DNA of 64,000 nucleotides, taken from positions 558,001 to 622,000 of the forward strand of contig NZ_CP072334.1 of NCBI RefSeq assembly GCF_018127805.1. The letters run 5' to 3'. Position 1 is the stretch's first letter; every line of letters begins with the position of its first letter. The notes under the pieces are model-generated. The model ran no database searches and was not told the origin of the DNA. It saw only the letters and a program-made list of their open reading frames with translations. The DNA is from Prevotella sp. oral taxon 475 (lineage in GTDB: Bacteria > Bacteroidota > Bacteroidia > Bacteroidales > Bacteroidaceae). Made by a program: the position numbers and the translations under genes. Of this stretch, positions 40,292 to 49,631 are shown piece after piece.

Positions 40292-40367
40292 CTTAGCTTT
40301 TACCTTGCATTTTCTTAGCTTTTACACTCCCAACTCTTAGCTTTTGCACGTCGTTTTCTTAGCTTTT
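40292..40367. repeat. 22-bp-period repeat element, copy 6
   Basis: Four cores CTTAGCTTTT start at 40292, 40314, 40336 and 40358, all in one orientation and exactly 22 bp apart. Unlike the other copies it has no inverted arm, so it is a plain tandem array. It lies in the 409-bp gap between the SusD gene and the DUF177 operon; the rest of the gap shows no gene. Confidence 0.9.
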
Positions 40368-40477
40368 GTAAAGCCAGGGCACAAAAGACGATGGCGAAAG
40401 GGAGAGCAACGGTATCTCATTGAAACGAAATGGGGCGAATGAAACACCGACGATGCGAGGCCTTTTTGCCAGAGCGA

Positions 40478-42106
40478 TCAGAACGCGCTGTTGGGTTGGA
40501 GGCGTTTGTTGGCCCCGATAGCGCGGTTGGGAATAGGGAAAAGGGTGGTATGGCCGTTGCTTTCGCCAGTCAAGGGCGTGCGTAGGTCGTAGGCTTGGGT
40601 GAACTTCGAGAAGCGAATCAGGTCTTGTCGGCGCCAACCTTCCCACATCAGCTCGAGTAGACGCTCGGCGAGGATGTTGTCGAGGGTGGCTGTTCGCGGC
40701 CCCATTCCTGCCCGGGCACGCACGAGATGCAGCTCAGCGTCGCCGTTTTGCCCGTTGCGCACCTTGGCTTCTGCCAGCATCAGCAGTACGTCGGCATAGC
40801 GATAGAGCACGATGTCGTTGTCTTGCAGTTTGCCGTCGAAGAAGGCTTTGCGGTCGATTTCATATTTGCTCATCCGCGCGCCGGCTGTTTTGATGTAGCG
40901 AGAGGCCGACAAGTTGCACTGTACTTCAAGAGGTTGGTAGACGAGCGGTGTGCCGTCGTCGAGCCGAACGGTGTCGCCGTCTACAAGAATCGTGTCCGAA
41001 TAGAAGTTCAGCGCATAGCGATGGTCCACCTGCGGGGTGCCGTAGCCAAAGGCGCGGACGGTGGAAAGCGTGGCGCAGGCTCCGTTTTCGGAACCCAGTC
41101 CGAGGGCCTTGCCATGGTGATAATTGCGCGAGCGAAAGAGGTATTGATATTGGTTGGCATAGAGATGCTTGTCCATGGGGATGGTAAAGATGTTCTCAGC
41201 CGAGTTCTCATTGTGGATCTTGAAATTGTCGGCATAGTTGTTTTCGAGTCGATAGCCCAGGTCGGCGATTCGGTTGCAGTAGTGAATTACGGTTTGCCAG
41301 GCATTCATCTGCACGCCGTTCACGGTGAAATAGATGTCGCGCCCGGCCTTTCGGGCTGTGGTCGTGGGGTTATCGCAACTGAAGACCTCGGCGTTGAGGG
41401 CCAGTTTGGCCAGCAGGAAATAGGCCACAGGACGTGTCAGCCGGCCATAATAGTTGCCCATGTGGTGGGAAGGGGTAGGGGCGAGCTGCGGAGCAACGGT
41501 CTGTAATTCGTCGAAAGCAAAACTGAATACCTCGCTGCGACGGGTGTTCGTCACCCGGTTCACCTTACTTTCGGGTGCGGTGAGCAGTGGTACGTTGCCG
41601 AAAAGATCGATCAGATAATAGTAGAACATCGCCCTGATGGCACGCACTTCGGCCCGATAGCTCTCGTATTGGCCGGTGGTGAGGAGCGAACGGTGCTTGT
41701 CGAGTCTGCCGAGGGCATCGTTGCAGAGCACAACCACTTTGTAGAGATAACACCAAAGGGTGTAAAGCTCCTGGTCGTCGGCACTCCATTCGTGGCGGTA
41801 AAGGCGTTGCCAGAAGCCGCCATCGTACCAGTCGGCCCCGCGAATAGGGATGATGGCCTCATCGGTGGTAAAGGTGTTGTAGTCGTAAACACCGCGATAG
41901 GTGCCTTGAAGTCCGTTGCCATCGGCCTCGCCACCGATGTAATTGTAGAGCTCTCCGACGGTGTTGAGATACAAACTGGCGGGCGAATCGAAGACCTGCG
42001 CTTCCGAAAGACGGTCGCGAGGCTGGTCGTCGAGACATGAGAAGAGCCCCGGTCCAATGGTCAACAGAATAGCTGTGAGCGTGAAAAGAGACTTGACGGA
42101 ACGCAT
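40478..42106 (-). CDS. SusD/RagB-type outer-membrane lipoprotein (orphan pair)
   Basis: This is a 542-residue protein with a signal peptide and lipobox GLFSC (Cys near residue 24). SusD hallmarks are the N-terminal DDQPRDRLSEAQVF, the helical AIRAMFYYYLIDLFGNVPLL near residue 150, and the C-terminal LAERLLELMWEGWRRQDLIRF. It caps the neighbouring SusC barrel on the cell surface and binds the incoming ligand. The gene follows SusC after 25 bp. No glycosidase, sulfatase or regulator gene lies near, so the ligand is open. Confidence 0.92.
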   Translation of the reverse strand: MRSVKSLFTLTAILLTIGPGLFSCLDDQPRDRLSEAQVFDSPASLYLNTVGELYNYIGGEADGNGLQGTYRGVYDYNTFTTDEAIIPIRGADWYDGGFWQRLYRHEWSADDQELYTLWCYLYKVVVLCNDALGRLDKHRSLLTTGQYESYRAEVRAIRAMFYYYLIDLFGNVPLLTAPESKVNRVTNTRRSEVFSFAFDELQTVAPQLAPTPSHHMGNYYGRLTRPVAYFLLAKLALNAEVFSCDNPTTTARKAGRDIYFTVNGVQMNAWQTVIHYCNRIADLGYRLENNYADNFKIHNENSAENIFTIPMDKHLYANQYQYLFRSRNYHHGKALGLGSENGACATLSTVRAFGYGTPQVDHRYALNFYSDTILVDGDTVRLDDGTPLVYQPLEVQCNLSASRYIKTAGARMSKYEIDRKAFFDGKLQDNDIVLYRYADVLLMLAEAKVRNGQNGDAELHLVRARAGMGPRTATLDNILAERLLELMWEGWRRQDLIRFSKFTQAYDLRTPLTGESNGHTTLFPIPNRAIGANKRLQPNSAF

Positions 42107-42131
42107 GATGAGGGGATTTGCAGGTGTGATG

Positions 42132-44852
42132 TCAGAACTGTATGCTCATGCCAAGCGAGAAAGAGCGGTAGGGAGGGTAAGAACGCTTGTCGTCGATGCC
42201 TAACGTGTTGTTCACCACATGACTGTTGATGATGGGCGTTAGTCCGCTGTAGGCAGTGAGTGTAGCCAGATTGTTGACGCTGAAAGAAAGTCGCAGCGCA
42301 CTGATATAACGCGAAACGACGGGCAGATTGTAGCCCACGGTGAGGTAATCGAAGTTGAGATAGTCGCCCGGTTCAAGCCAATAGTCAGTGGCAGTTTGGT
42401 CTTTGATATTGCGTGTCGGGGCCTCTGCCAGTACGTTATAGTCGGGAAAACTGCCCATATTCATGTAGGTGAGCGACGTTCCGTTGTAAATCTTATGCCC
42501 GAAAGCCCCGTTCAGCTGGATGGCTACATCCCAATGGCGGTATCGAAAGCTGATGTTCGATCCCAATGAAGCCTTTGGAACGGCTTGTCCGGCCACATAT
42601 CGGTCGCCGCCATCTTCGAGATTGATACGTCCGTTGTGGTCTAAATCGGCGCAAACATACCGATAAGACCCATCGGGGGCTTGCTCTAAACCGGTGCAAT
42701 GAGGAAGATAGAACACGCCAAGCGGCTGACCTACGATTTGATAAACAATGTTGTTGTGCCCTCCATGCATGCCGGCACCATTGAGAGAACCCACCGGTGT
42801 GATATCGGGCGATGAGAGATACTCGTCGCCATACTTGCCGCTGAGCGAGAGCAATCGGTTCTTTTGCATCGAGAGATTGAGGTTTACGCTGAGTTCCAGG
42901 TCGTGTTTGCGAATCAGATCTACCCCTAATCCCAGTTCGAAACCACTGTTACTCATGCTTCCGATGTTGGCAAACAGCTTGTTGAAAGCAAACGGAGGCA
43001 CACTTACATCATAGTTATAGAGCATGTCTGTGGTCTTTGATGCATAGTATTCGGCATAGAGATGCAGTCGGTTATCGAAGAGTCCGGCTTCAAGACCGAT
43101 GTTAAACGAACTCCGAGTCTCCCATTTCAGATTGGGATTGACGTTCTTCAGCAGGCCTTGCGTTACCGTTGGCACGCCATAATAAGGCACAACGCCGTTG
43201 GGCATCAAAGCATAGAGAGCATTGTAGGCCGTGATTCCGCCGAGATTTCCCGATCGTCCGTAGCTTGTTCTCAGTTTGAGGAGGTTGCAATGTCGCAGGT
43301 TTCGTAGCCAAGGCTCTTGCTGAACGTTCCACTCAAGGCCAACCGACGGAAAATAACCCCAGGTGTTGTTGTCGCCCACTAATGAAGAACCATCGGCCCG
43401 AAGACTCAAGGATGCCACATAACGGTCCAGCAACGTATAGTTCAAATGCCCCATCAGCGAGGCGAGCGACGGCGATTCGTATCCGCTTCCCGTACCTCCG
43501 TAAGGATGAATGTTGCCTGCCATGAGGTTGTTATAGCCGTAATCGTTATTGACAAAGCCGCGAACGGTGGTGTAAAAGTTCTGCCGTCGACTCTTCTGAT
43601 ACTCCGAATGGGCGGTAAACGCTAAGGCATGAACGCCCCATGTGCGGTGATAGACGAGCTGAAAGCTGCCCAAGAGGTCTTCCATCTTTGACTCTCGGCG
43701 ATAAGCTCTGCCGTGTGCTTCGGTCCAGGTGGGTTGAAATTGCGCGTTCTCCATCGAGTTATAAGAATAAGAACCGAAGATTTTGGCGGTCAGATGCTTG
43801 GCCAAGGCAAAGTCAAACGTGACGTGTGTGTTGAGGTTCAGCCCCCGTTCGTCGTCCTTTTGTAGCAAAAGAGCCATCGGATGGGCAATTTGTGAGGCCA
43901 GCGTGTTGACATCCCAGCCGCCCGAAGCGTTGCGATGAGCAGAGAAAGTGGGGTTTTGCGAGGCGGCAGAGTAGAACAACCTCTGCGTGTCGAATATCTT
44001 TTTGTTGGCCAAGGACGAGCCGAACACGCCGAAGTTGATGGTGAGCCAATGGTCGAAAGCCTGCTGCATGAGATCGAATTTTGCTGTAAAATTGCGATAT
44101 TCGTTGGCTTTCACCGGCATTTGATGTTCCATAATGCTCACCGAGGCACGGTAGTTGGCTTGTTCATTGCCACCTGTAAAGGCCAGATGATGGTTCTGAA
44201 TGAAACCTGTTCGGGTGATGGCGGCGGGGAAATCGTTGTCTTCACCACCGTCGTTATAGCTCAATCCCCGCGTTCGAGCTGTCGAAATATATCCCTCTCG
44301 GTCCAACATCTCGAGGTTTTTATACACCGATTCGAAGCCGATATTTCCGTCGTAAGAGATGCGAAACTGCCCTTTCAGTCCTTGAACGGTCGTAACGAGG
44401 ATGACGCCCGATGCCCCTCGCGAACCGTATTGAGCCGTTTCCGAAGCATTTTTCAACACTTTGAACGACAGAATGTCGGCCGGATAGATGGTAGACAGCG
44501 TGGCAATATCGCTCGAAACGCCATCGATCACCACCAAAGGGTCGTTTCCGCCGGTGAGAGAAGTCGTTCCGCGCACCCGCACACTGTTGAGCATGGCCTG
44601 CCGTTGGTCGCCTCCGCGCGACACGTTCACACCCGGAAGTCGACCGTTTAAGGCGTCGAGAGGATTCAGAATGAGCCCTTTGTTGCTCCAACCGTCAAGG
44701 GTTTTTCGGATGATCGCCTGAGATTGACCTGTCAACAGACTGTCTTTCGCCACGGGAGCGAGCCTTTTCGGAACCTCCAAACCCGTCTGTGCCGCTCCAT
44801 CGAGAGGACAAACGACTGCCAAGAAACTGAGAAAAAGGGAGAACAACTTCAT
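42132..44852 (-). CDS. SusC/RagA-type TonB-dependent transporter (orphan pair)
   Basis: This is 906 residues from the ATG at 44852, which begins a signal peptide ending DGAAQT. The plug starts almost at once (NPLDALNGRLPGVNVSRGGD, VRVRGTTSLTGGNDPLVVID, ASETAQYGSRGASGVILVTT), so the usual N-terminal carboxypeptidase-like domain of SusC proteins is absent. The barrel is complete and ends RSFSLGMSIQF. It works with the SusD protein downstream. It lies 88 bp after the FMN-binding protein gene with no promoter box seen, so read-through from the mrp-FMN transcript is possible. Confidence 0.92.
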   Translation of the reverse strand: MKLFSLFLSFLAVVCPLDGAAQTGLEVPKRLAPVAKDSLLTGQSQAIIRKTLDGWSNKGLILNPLDALNGRLPGVNVSRGGDQRQAMLNSVRVRGTTSLTGGNDPLVVIDGVSSDIATLSTIYPADILSFKVLKNASETAQYGSRGASGVILVTTVQGLKGQFRISYDGNIGFESVYKNLEMLDREGYISTARTRGLSYNDGGEDNDFPAAITRTGFIQNHHLAFTGGNEQANYRASVSIMEHQMPVKANEYRNFTAKFDLMQQAFDHWLTINFGVFGSSLANKKIFDTQRLFYSAASQNPTFSAHRNASGGWDVNTLASQIAHPMALLLQKDDERGLNLNTHVTFDFALAKHLTAKIFGSYSYNSMENAQFQPTWTEAHGRAYRRESKMEDLLGSFQLVYHRTWGVHALAFTAHSEYQKSRRQNFYTTVRGFVNNDYGYNNLMAGNIHPYGGTGSGYESPSLASLMGHLNYTLLDRYVASLSLRADGSSLVGDNNTWGYFPSVGLEWNVQQEPWLRNLRHCNLLKLRTSYGRSGNLGGITAYNALYALMPNGVVPYYGVPTVTQGLLKNVNPNLKWETRSSFNIGLEAGLFDNRLHLYAEYYASKTTDMLYNYDVSVPPFAFNKLFANIGSMSNSGFELGLGVDLIRKHDLELSVNLNLSMQKNRLLSLSGKYGDEYLSSPDITPVGSLNGAGMHGGHNNIVYQIVGQPLGVFYLPHCTGLEQAPDGSYRYVCADLDHNGRINLEDGGDRYVAGQAVPKASLGSNISFRYRHWDVAIQLNGAFGHKIYNGTSLTYMNMGSFPDYNVLAEAPTRNIKDQTATDYWLEPGDYLNFDYLTVGYNLPVVSRYISALRLSFSVNNLATLTAYSGLTPIINSHVVNNTLGIDDKRSYPPYRSFSLGMSIQF

Positions 44853-44940
44853 CGGATAGGGATTTAAATGAGGTTGACGGGCTACCCGCAACACAGCATC
44901 GATAGGCCGCAAGGAGGCCCGTCGGAGTGGGAAAGCAGCG

Positions 44941-45342
44941 TTATTTCTTTTTCTTATAATACGCTAAACCGGCCTGTACGTTCTTAATCAGCGCGTTAGA
45001 CGAGAACGTGGCACCGCTCACGGCATCTGGTTCGGTCTTGGCAGCCTTAGCCATGGGCTTTCCTTCCCAAGCTGCGAGGATGGCTTTGGCCCGTTCGAAG
45101 AACTTGGGTGTTTCGCGATTGGGCAACGCTTCCACCCGAATCACCTTGTTGTTCTTGATGTAAATCTTCACAGGCGTTGTGCCTTTAAATCCTTTAACGT
45201 CTCGTGTCAGCTCGGTGGTGTTGATAATGGTCACACCATTTTCGGTTGTCAGCACTTCGTCGTGCTGCACGGCACTGGTTAAAAACGTAAGAATGGGCAC
45301 CGCCGATAAAGCAAAGAGCAGTCCAAGCAGTATTCTTTTCAT
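44941..45342 (-). CDS. Exported FMN-binding domain protein
   Basis: This is 133 residues from the ATG at 45342. The N-terminal signal or anchor (MKRILLGLLFALSAVPILTF) is followed by one FMN_bind domain. DAVSGATFSSNALI near residue 105 contains the DxxSGAT flavinylation site, where ApbE attaches FMN to Thr. It resembles the domain of the membrane protein at 50634-51716 (same DAVSGATFSS and a related VKGFKGTTPVKIYI segment), so the two probably belong to one extracytosolic electron-transfer chain. It lies 98 bp downstream of mrp and upstream of SusC. Confidence 0.88.
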   Translation of the reverse strand: MKRILLGLLFALSAVPILTFLTSAVQHDEVLTTENGVTIINTTELTRDVKGFKGTTPVKIYIKNNKVIRVEALPNRETPKFFERAKAILAAWEGKPMAKAAKTEPDAVSGATFSSNALIKNVQAGLAYYKKKK

Positions 45343-45440
45343 ATCTCTTCTGTATAATGTTATTTTCTGTTGACTATATATAAGGTATCGCGCGCGCACG
45401 AAGTCCCGAATATTCCGGTAAAGAACGAGAAGCAAAACCG

Positions 45441-46544
45441 CTATCGATTCACCTGCACAATCTGCGTTGGAGCCTGCTCTTTGTTACGTCTGTTGGTGAC
45501 AGTGACCACTGCTTGCGCCAGATTGATGAACGCCTGTCCTGTCATCGTTTCCACATCGAGTGCGGCAGGCGTACCTTGATCACCGTTCTCACAGATGCTT
45601 TGCACGATAGGAATCTGCGCCAAGAGGGGCACATGCATCTCTTCGGCCAAACGTTTGCAGCCCTCTCGCCCGAAGAGATAGTAGCGATTCTCGGGCAATT
45701 CGGCAGGAGTGAACCAAGCCATATTCTCGATGAGGCCGAGAATGGGCACGTTCACCTTCTCGTTGCGGTACATATCGATACCTTTTCGTGCATCGGCCAG
45801 AGCCACATCTTGCGGCGTACTCACAATCACCGCTCCCGTAATGGCGAGCGTCTGCAAGAGTGTGAGGTGTATATCGCTGGTTCCCGGCGGTGTGTCGAGG
45901 ATAAAGAAGTCGAGTTCGCCCCAGTTGGCGTCGGCGATGAGCTGTTTGAGCGCATTCGAAGCCATGCTGCCGCGCCATAGCGTAGCCGTCTCTTTGCCGA
46001 CGAAAAAGCCGATGCTGAGTAGCTTGACGCCATATTTCTCGACAGGCTCGATCAAGTCGCGGCCGTCTATCTGCGTGGCATAGGGGCGCGCTCCTTCCAC
46101 ATCGAACATCTTTGGCATAGAAGGTCCGAAGACATCGGCATCCAACAGTCCCACCCGATAGCCCAGTTTGGCCAGTGCAATGGCCAAATTGGCCGAGACG
46201 GTGCTCTTTCCTACGCCCCCCTTTCCCGAACTCACGGCGATGATATTCTTCACCTGCGGCAGGAGTTTGCCCACCTCGGGCCGGGGTTTCGAGGCGAATT
46301 CGGTTTTGATTTCCACCTCGATGTCTTTGCTGATGTGATAGTGCAGGGCTGCCTCAGTGGCTTTGAGGGTAGACTTGAGAAAAGGATCGGTCTCTTTGGG
46401 AAAGAGCAATGTGAAGCTCACCTTCATCCCGTCGATGCGCACATCGTCTGCCAACATGCCGCTCTCGATCAGGTTTTTCTTCGTACCCGGATACATCACC
46501 GTGGCCAAGACATCTGTAATCAGTTTCGGATATAATGTTATCAT
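45441..46544 (-). CDS. mrp: Mrp/ApbC-type iron-sulfur carrier P-loop ATPase
   Basis: This is 367 residues with an N-terminal MIP18/DUF59 domain (1-90) and a MinD-like ATPase with deviant Walker A SSGKGGVGKSTVS near residue 104, LLDADVFGPSMPKMF, and FFILDTPPGTSDIHLTLLQ. Mrp proteins deliver Fe-S clusters to apoproteins. The usual CxxC pair after ENMAWF is replaced by ENMAWFTPAELPENRYYLFG, so the cluster-bridging cysteines are missing. A clear promoter precedes the gene at 46566-46597. The FMN-binding protein gene follows. Confidence 0.93.
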   Translation of the reverse strand: MITLYPKLITDVLATVMYPGTKKNLIESGMLADDVRIDGMKVSFTLLFPKETDPFLKSTLKATEAALHYHISKDIEVEIKTEFASKPRPEVGKLLPQVKNIIAVSSGKGGVGKSTVSANLAIALAKLGYRVGLLDADVFGPSMPKMFDVEGARPYATQIDGRDLIEPVEKYGVKLLSIGFFVGKETATLWRGSMASNALKQLIADANWGELDFFILDTPPGTSDIHLTLLQTLAITGAVIVSTPQDVALADARKGIDMYRNEKVNVPILGLIENMAWFTPAELPENRYYLFGREGCKRLAEEMHVPLLAQIPIVQSICENGDQGTPAALDVETMTGQAFINLAQAVVTVTNRRNKEQAPTQIVQVNR

Positions 46545-46565
46545 CTTTTTTCAATTAAAGTTATG

Positions 46566-46597
46566 CAAAAATAACGATATTCTAAGGACAGAGCAAA
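46566..46597 (-). promoter_or_regulatory. Promoter of mrp
   Basis: On the - strand TTTG (46597-46594), exactly 20 bp, then TATTTTTG (46573-46566): a full match to the Bacteroidota consensus. The leader is about 15 nt. Confidence 0.85.
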
Positions 46598-46797
46598 TAA
46601 ATAGCCGAAATAAAAGCGGAGCGGCCCGTTGGGCACCTCCTTGCAGGATTTCGGCAGTGGTGTTGCTCGTTGTTGGCACTGGCTTCATTGGACTTTAACG
46701 GCGCCAGCGAAAATCCCTCGAAAGCGGCAACGCCCCCACTCATCCTCCCAACCATCAGCAAGGGCATGCCAAAAGGCAGCCTTTTAGCCGCCATTTT

Positions 46798-46858
46798 CTT
46801 AGCTTTTAGGATGCAAAAGACAAGAAAATGGGTTGCAAAAAGTGGTCTTTTGCAACCC
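46798..46858. repeat. Degenerate copy of the 22-bp-period repeat, copy 7
   Basis: One intact core (CTTAGCTTTT, 46798) is followed by a mutated one (AAAAGACAAG, 46815) and then AAAATGGGTTGC, the usual spacer. A hairpin GGGTTGCAAAA (46830) with TTTTGCAACCC (46848) ends it. It lies in the 560-bp gap between mrp and the HMA gene. Confidence 0.7.
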
Positions 46859-47037
46859 TACTCCTAATCGCTTGAGGTTCAGAAAGATAGCTCCCTACCT
46901 CCAAACGCTGGCACATCCCTACCCCATTGCCCCATCCCCTTATATATAATAAGGTGTAACAGGCCCAGGTTGCAGCCCACAGGGCAGGCCCTTTTTTAGA
47001 AACGACGCACCCTTCTGAACCTCATTGCGGTGCAAAG

Positions 47038-47081
47038 CCACCCCATGCAAAGCCTCAACAAAGGGGCACTGCGTGGGGTGG
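47038..47081. other. Hairpin downstream of the HMA protein gene
   Basis: CCACCCCATGCA (47038) pairs with TGCGTGGGGTGG (47070) over 12 positions with one G-T wobble. It lies 24 bp after the stop of the HMA gene on the - strand. It lacks a T-run, so it is a possible but not proven terminator. The rest of the 46859-47037 gap has an AT-rich small palindrome (CCTTATATATAATAAGG) and no gene that I can support. Confidence 0.5.
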
Positions 47082-47104
47082 CAACTTCTTTTAGCCTCTG
47101 GAAA

Positions 47105-47434
47105 TCACATGTTCTTGCAAGCTTCTCCCTCGTGTGTGGGAATCTTTGCTTTCTGATCGGTTTTCGTAGCCTTATAACCAAACTTCTCGAAAGCCTTCTG
47201 AAGTTTCTCTTCGGTTGTTTTCTTAGGGTCGTAAGAAACGTAAACCTTTTGCGCTTCGACATCGGTTCGGATGGCTTTGACCCCCTTTTCGAAGCGGAGA
47301 TTACCCTTTATCTTTGCCTCGCAGTTGGCACAATGCATCTGCGGAGTGGTGGTAAAGACAACGGTTTGAACATCTTTTGCGGTTGCGATGATGGCGAACA
47401 AAGAGAGCACCATCGAGAAAATATTTTTTTTCAT
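47105..47434 (-). CDS. Secreted heavy-metal-associated (HMA) domain protein
   Basis: This is 109 residues from the ATG at 47434. The signal peptide MKKNIFSMVLSLFAIIATAK leads into one HMA domain: the metal-binding MHCANCEAKIKGNL, then GVKAIRTDVEAQKVYVSYDP and the terminal FEKFGYKAT. The CxxC pair binds Cu(I) or similar soft metals. The tail has an extra His and Cys (THEGEACKNM). The gene follows a TonB receptor by 101 bp on the same strand, so a periplasmic metal-shuttle role for metal brought in, or sensed, at the surface is likely. Confidence 0.88.
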   Translation of the reverse strand: MKKNIFSMVLSLFAIIATAKDVQTVVFTTTPQMHCANCEAKIKGNLRFEKGVKAIRTDVEAQKVYVSYDPKKTTEEKLQKAFEKFGYKATKTDQKAKIPTHEGEACKNM

Positions 47435-47535
47435 TTCTTTATTTGTTGTGGAAAGAGGCACCGGTTGTGTTGCCATGCCTCTGTCCGGGTTGATTGTTTT
47501 TTGTTTTTAACGAGCTGCAACGGTTGCAGGAGGGC

Positions 47536-49596
47536 CTACAATCGTTTTCCAAGATTCATGCGAATGCCCACATATCCCATTGCACCTTGCACCGGTGCGT
47601 AGATCATTGTGGGTTCGAAAGCTCTGCCCCAAGGGTTGTTATAGCCCACGATGGGGTTCTTCTGTTTGTAGTTGGTGAGGTTTTCGCCCCCGATATACAC
47701 CGAGAAATGGCGAAAATAGCGTGTGATCTGCGCGTTCAGCTGCCCGTATGCACTGAAATGGCGCTCCCATGAGGGGTTGCCCAGCGGTGTTGTGTAAGGT
47801 TCTGGCAGTCTTCCGCCACCGTTCAACACTGCTGTTGCATCGAACTGCCATAGTCCTAAGGGCGTTTTATAGCTGAGTGTGAGCAGCCCTTTGTAACGAC
47901 TTTGCAGCGGTTTCCACCGCAGCTGTCCGCCATAAGTGGCCTTCACGAGGTTGTAACGATAGGCAGCCGTAAGCTCAAGAGCATTGAACAGCAGGTAGGA
48001 AGCATCTACCTGAACCGTGTGCGAATAGCTTTTCCCATCCAGATGGGTGATGTGTAGCTCGTCGGGACGGGTGTCGTAGTCGACGATTGTCTGCTCGAGG
48101 AAGTGCGTGTAGTAATAGTCGGCATTCAACTTCAGCGTCTGTCGACCCACGGGGATGAGAAAACTCAAGCTCGTTCCGTAGTTCCAGGCTGCCTCTTGCC
48201 TGAGATCGTCGATGATGAGACGACGTCCCGATGCCATTAGGTAGTTGTTTTCTGCCAGTGCATGTGGACTTCGATAGCCCTTTCCTGCCGAAAGGCGGAT
48301 CGTGAGCAGGTCTGAGGGCATCCACTTCAGGTGGAAACGCGGGGTGAAAAAGGTGCCATACACGTTGCTATGATCTACCCGCAGACCAGCCATAGCCACA
48401 AAATGGTGGTTCATACTGTAGGTATATTGCACGTATGCACCTGGTGTTGTTTCGCTCTCAAGGGCCCTTTCTATCGGATAAAGATTGCCATAGACGGATG
48501 GAACAACGCCTTGGGGCAGCGAGAGGCTCTGCCGAAGCGCATCGTGATTGAGGCTTAAGCCCGCAGAAAGGTTGTGACTGGGGGTGAAATCGGTTTCAAA
48601 AATCAACGAGGCATAGGCGTTTTTCTCGTTCACATCATATTCTTTGATGCCATAACGAGCATCCTGCTGATGCAAAGAAACATTCCCCATGAAAGCCAAA
48701 TTCGTTCCGTGTGCTGCATTTAGGATAAGAGCATGCTTCATATAACCCTCGTAACGGTTGGTGTTGATCTCGATTCGGTAGGGCGAAAGACCCCCAAACA
48801 GTGCTTGGCCCTTGTGGGTTTGTCCGCTTGTACGGTCTTCTTTCAAGAGCGACAGACCTGTGTGCAAGATGTAATTGCCCCGTTTCCAAAACCAACGGTT
48901 CTGCAAATTATACTGTTTTATCTGCGGATCGTCTTGAAATCCATCGCTATTGCCATCGTGATGGCTCCAATTGTTTTCTACGTGCGCCAGTATTTCGGTG
49001 CTCAAATTCTTATCGCCGTTGATGTGTAAGTTCCCATCTGCGTTTGCTTCGAACTTGCCCATGGTGCTTCCATAGAGGTTGATCGAGAGTCCTTTGTCGT
49101 CTTCTGGCTTCACATATTCTACGTTGATTTGTCCGGTAATGGCTTCGTATCCGTTCTTGACCGAGGAGTTTCCCTTACTCACCTGCATGCTTTTCATCCA
49201 GCTTCCGGGAACATATCCCAGTCCATAGGGTAGGGCTGCCCCTCGAAAGTTGGGTAGATTCTCGGTCAACATCTGCACATACGTGCCACTTAAGCCCAGC
49301 AATTTCACTTGCTTTGCCCCCGTTGTGGCGTCGGAATAGTTCACATCGACAGAGGGATTGGTGACGAAACTCTCGCCAAGATTGCAGCAAGCCGCCTTGA
49401 AAAGCTCGTCGCGGAGAATCTCTTTGCCATTGATTGCCCCTTTGAGTGAGCGTGTTGTGGCCTTACGAGAGGTGATGGTTACGTTTGCTAACGTCTGCTC
49501 TTTCATTGTTGTAGCAGAGTCGGGGGCAGCCGTTTGGGCTGCTATGGGCATCGCCAACAAAAGCGTTAGCCCAGATAGAGATATGATTTTCTTCAT
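47536..49596 (-). CDS. TonB-dependent receptor of a putative metal locus
   Basis: This is 686 residues from the ATG at 49596. A signal peptide ends at PIAAQT; the plug follows (LANVTITSRKATTRSLKGAI, LTENLPNFRGAALPYGLGYV, VKNGYEAITGQINVEYVKPE), then the barrel ends YVGIRMNLGKRL. No SusD partner is present, and the size is that of small-ligand receptors (siderophore, cobalamin or copper type). The HMA protein gene downstream and the Cys/His protein gene upstream favour copper or another metal. Its 235-bp upstream region is structured, see the feature at 49632-49780. Confidence 0.88.
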   Translation of the reverse strand: MKKIISLSGLTLLLAMPIAAQTAAPDSATTMKEQTLANVTITSRKATTRSLKGAINGKEILRDELFKAACCNLGESFVTNPSVDVNYSDATTGAKQVKLLGLSGTYVQMLTENLPNFRGAALPYGLGYVPGSWMKSMQVSKGNSSVKNGYEAITGQINVEYVKPEDDKGLSINLYGSTMGKFEANADGNLHINGDKNLSTEILAHVENNWSHHDGNSDGFQDDPQIKQYNLQNRWFWKRGNYILHTGLSLLKEDRTSGQTHKGQALFGGLSPYRIEINTNRYEGYMKHALILNAAHGTNLAFMGNVSLHQQDARYGIKEYDVNEKNAYASLIFETDFTPSHNLSAGLSLNHDALRQSLSLPQGVVPSVYGNLYPIERALESETTPGAYVQYTYSMNHHFVAMAGLRVDHSNVYGTFFTPRFHLKWMPSDLLTIRLSAGKGYRSPHALAENNYLMASGRRLIIDDLRQEAAWNYGTSLSFLIPVGRQTLKLNADYYYTHFLEQTIVDYDTRPDELHITHLDGKSYSHTVQVDASYLLFNALELTAAYRYNLVKATYGGQLRWKPLQSRYKGLLTLSYKTPLGLWQFDATAVLNGGGRLPEPYTTPLGNPSWERHFSAYGQLNAQITRYFRHFSVYIGGENLTNYKQKNPIVGYNNPWGRAFEPTMIYAPVQGAMGYVGIRMNLGKRL

Positions 49597-49631
49597 TTGA
49601 TTTGATTCTTTGTTGTTGCTCATGTTGATGA

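Noticed and set aside
40478..44852. A complete polysaccharide-utilisation locus
   Set aside because: Only SusC and SusD are present; no glycosidase, lyase, sulfatase or hybrid regulator gene lies within reach.
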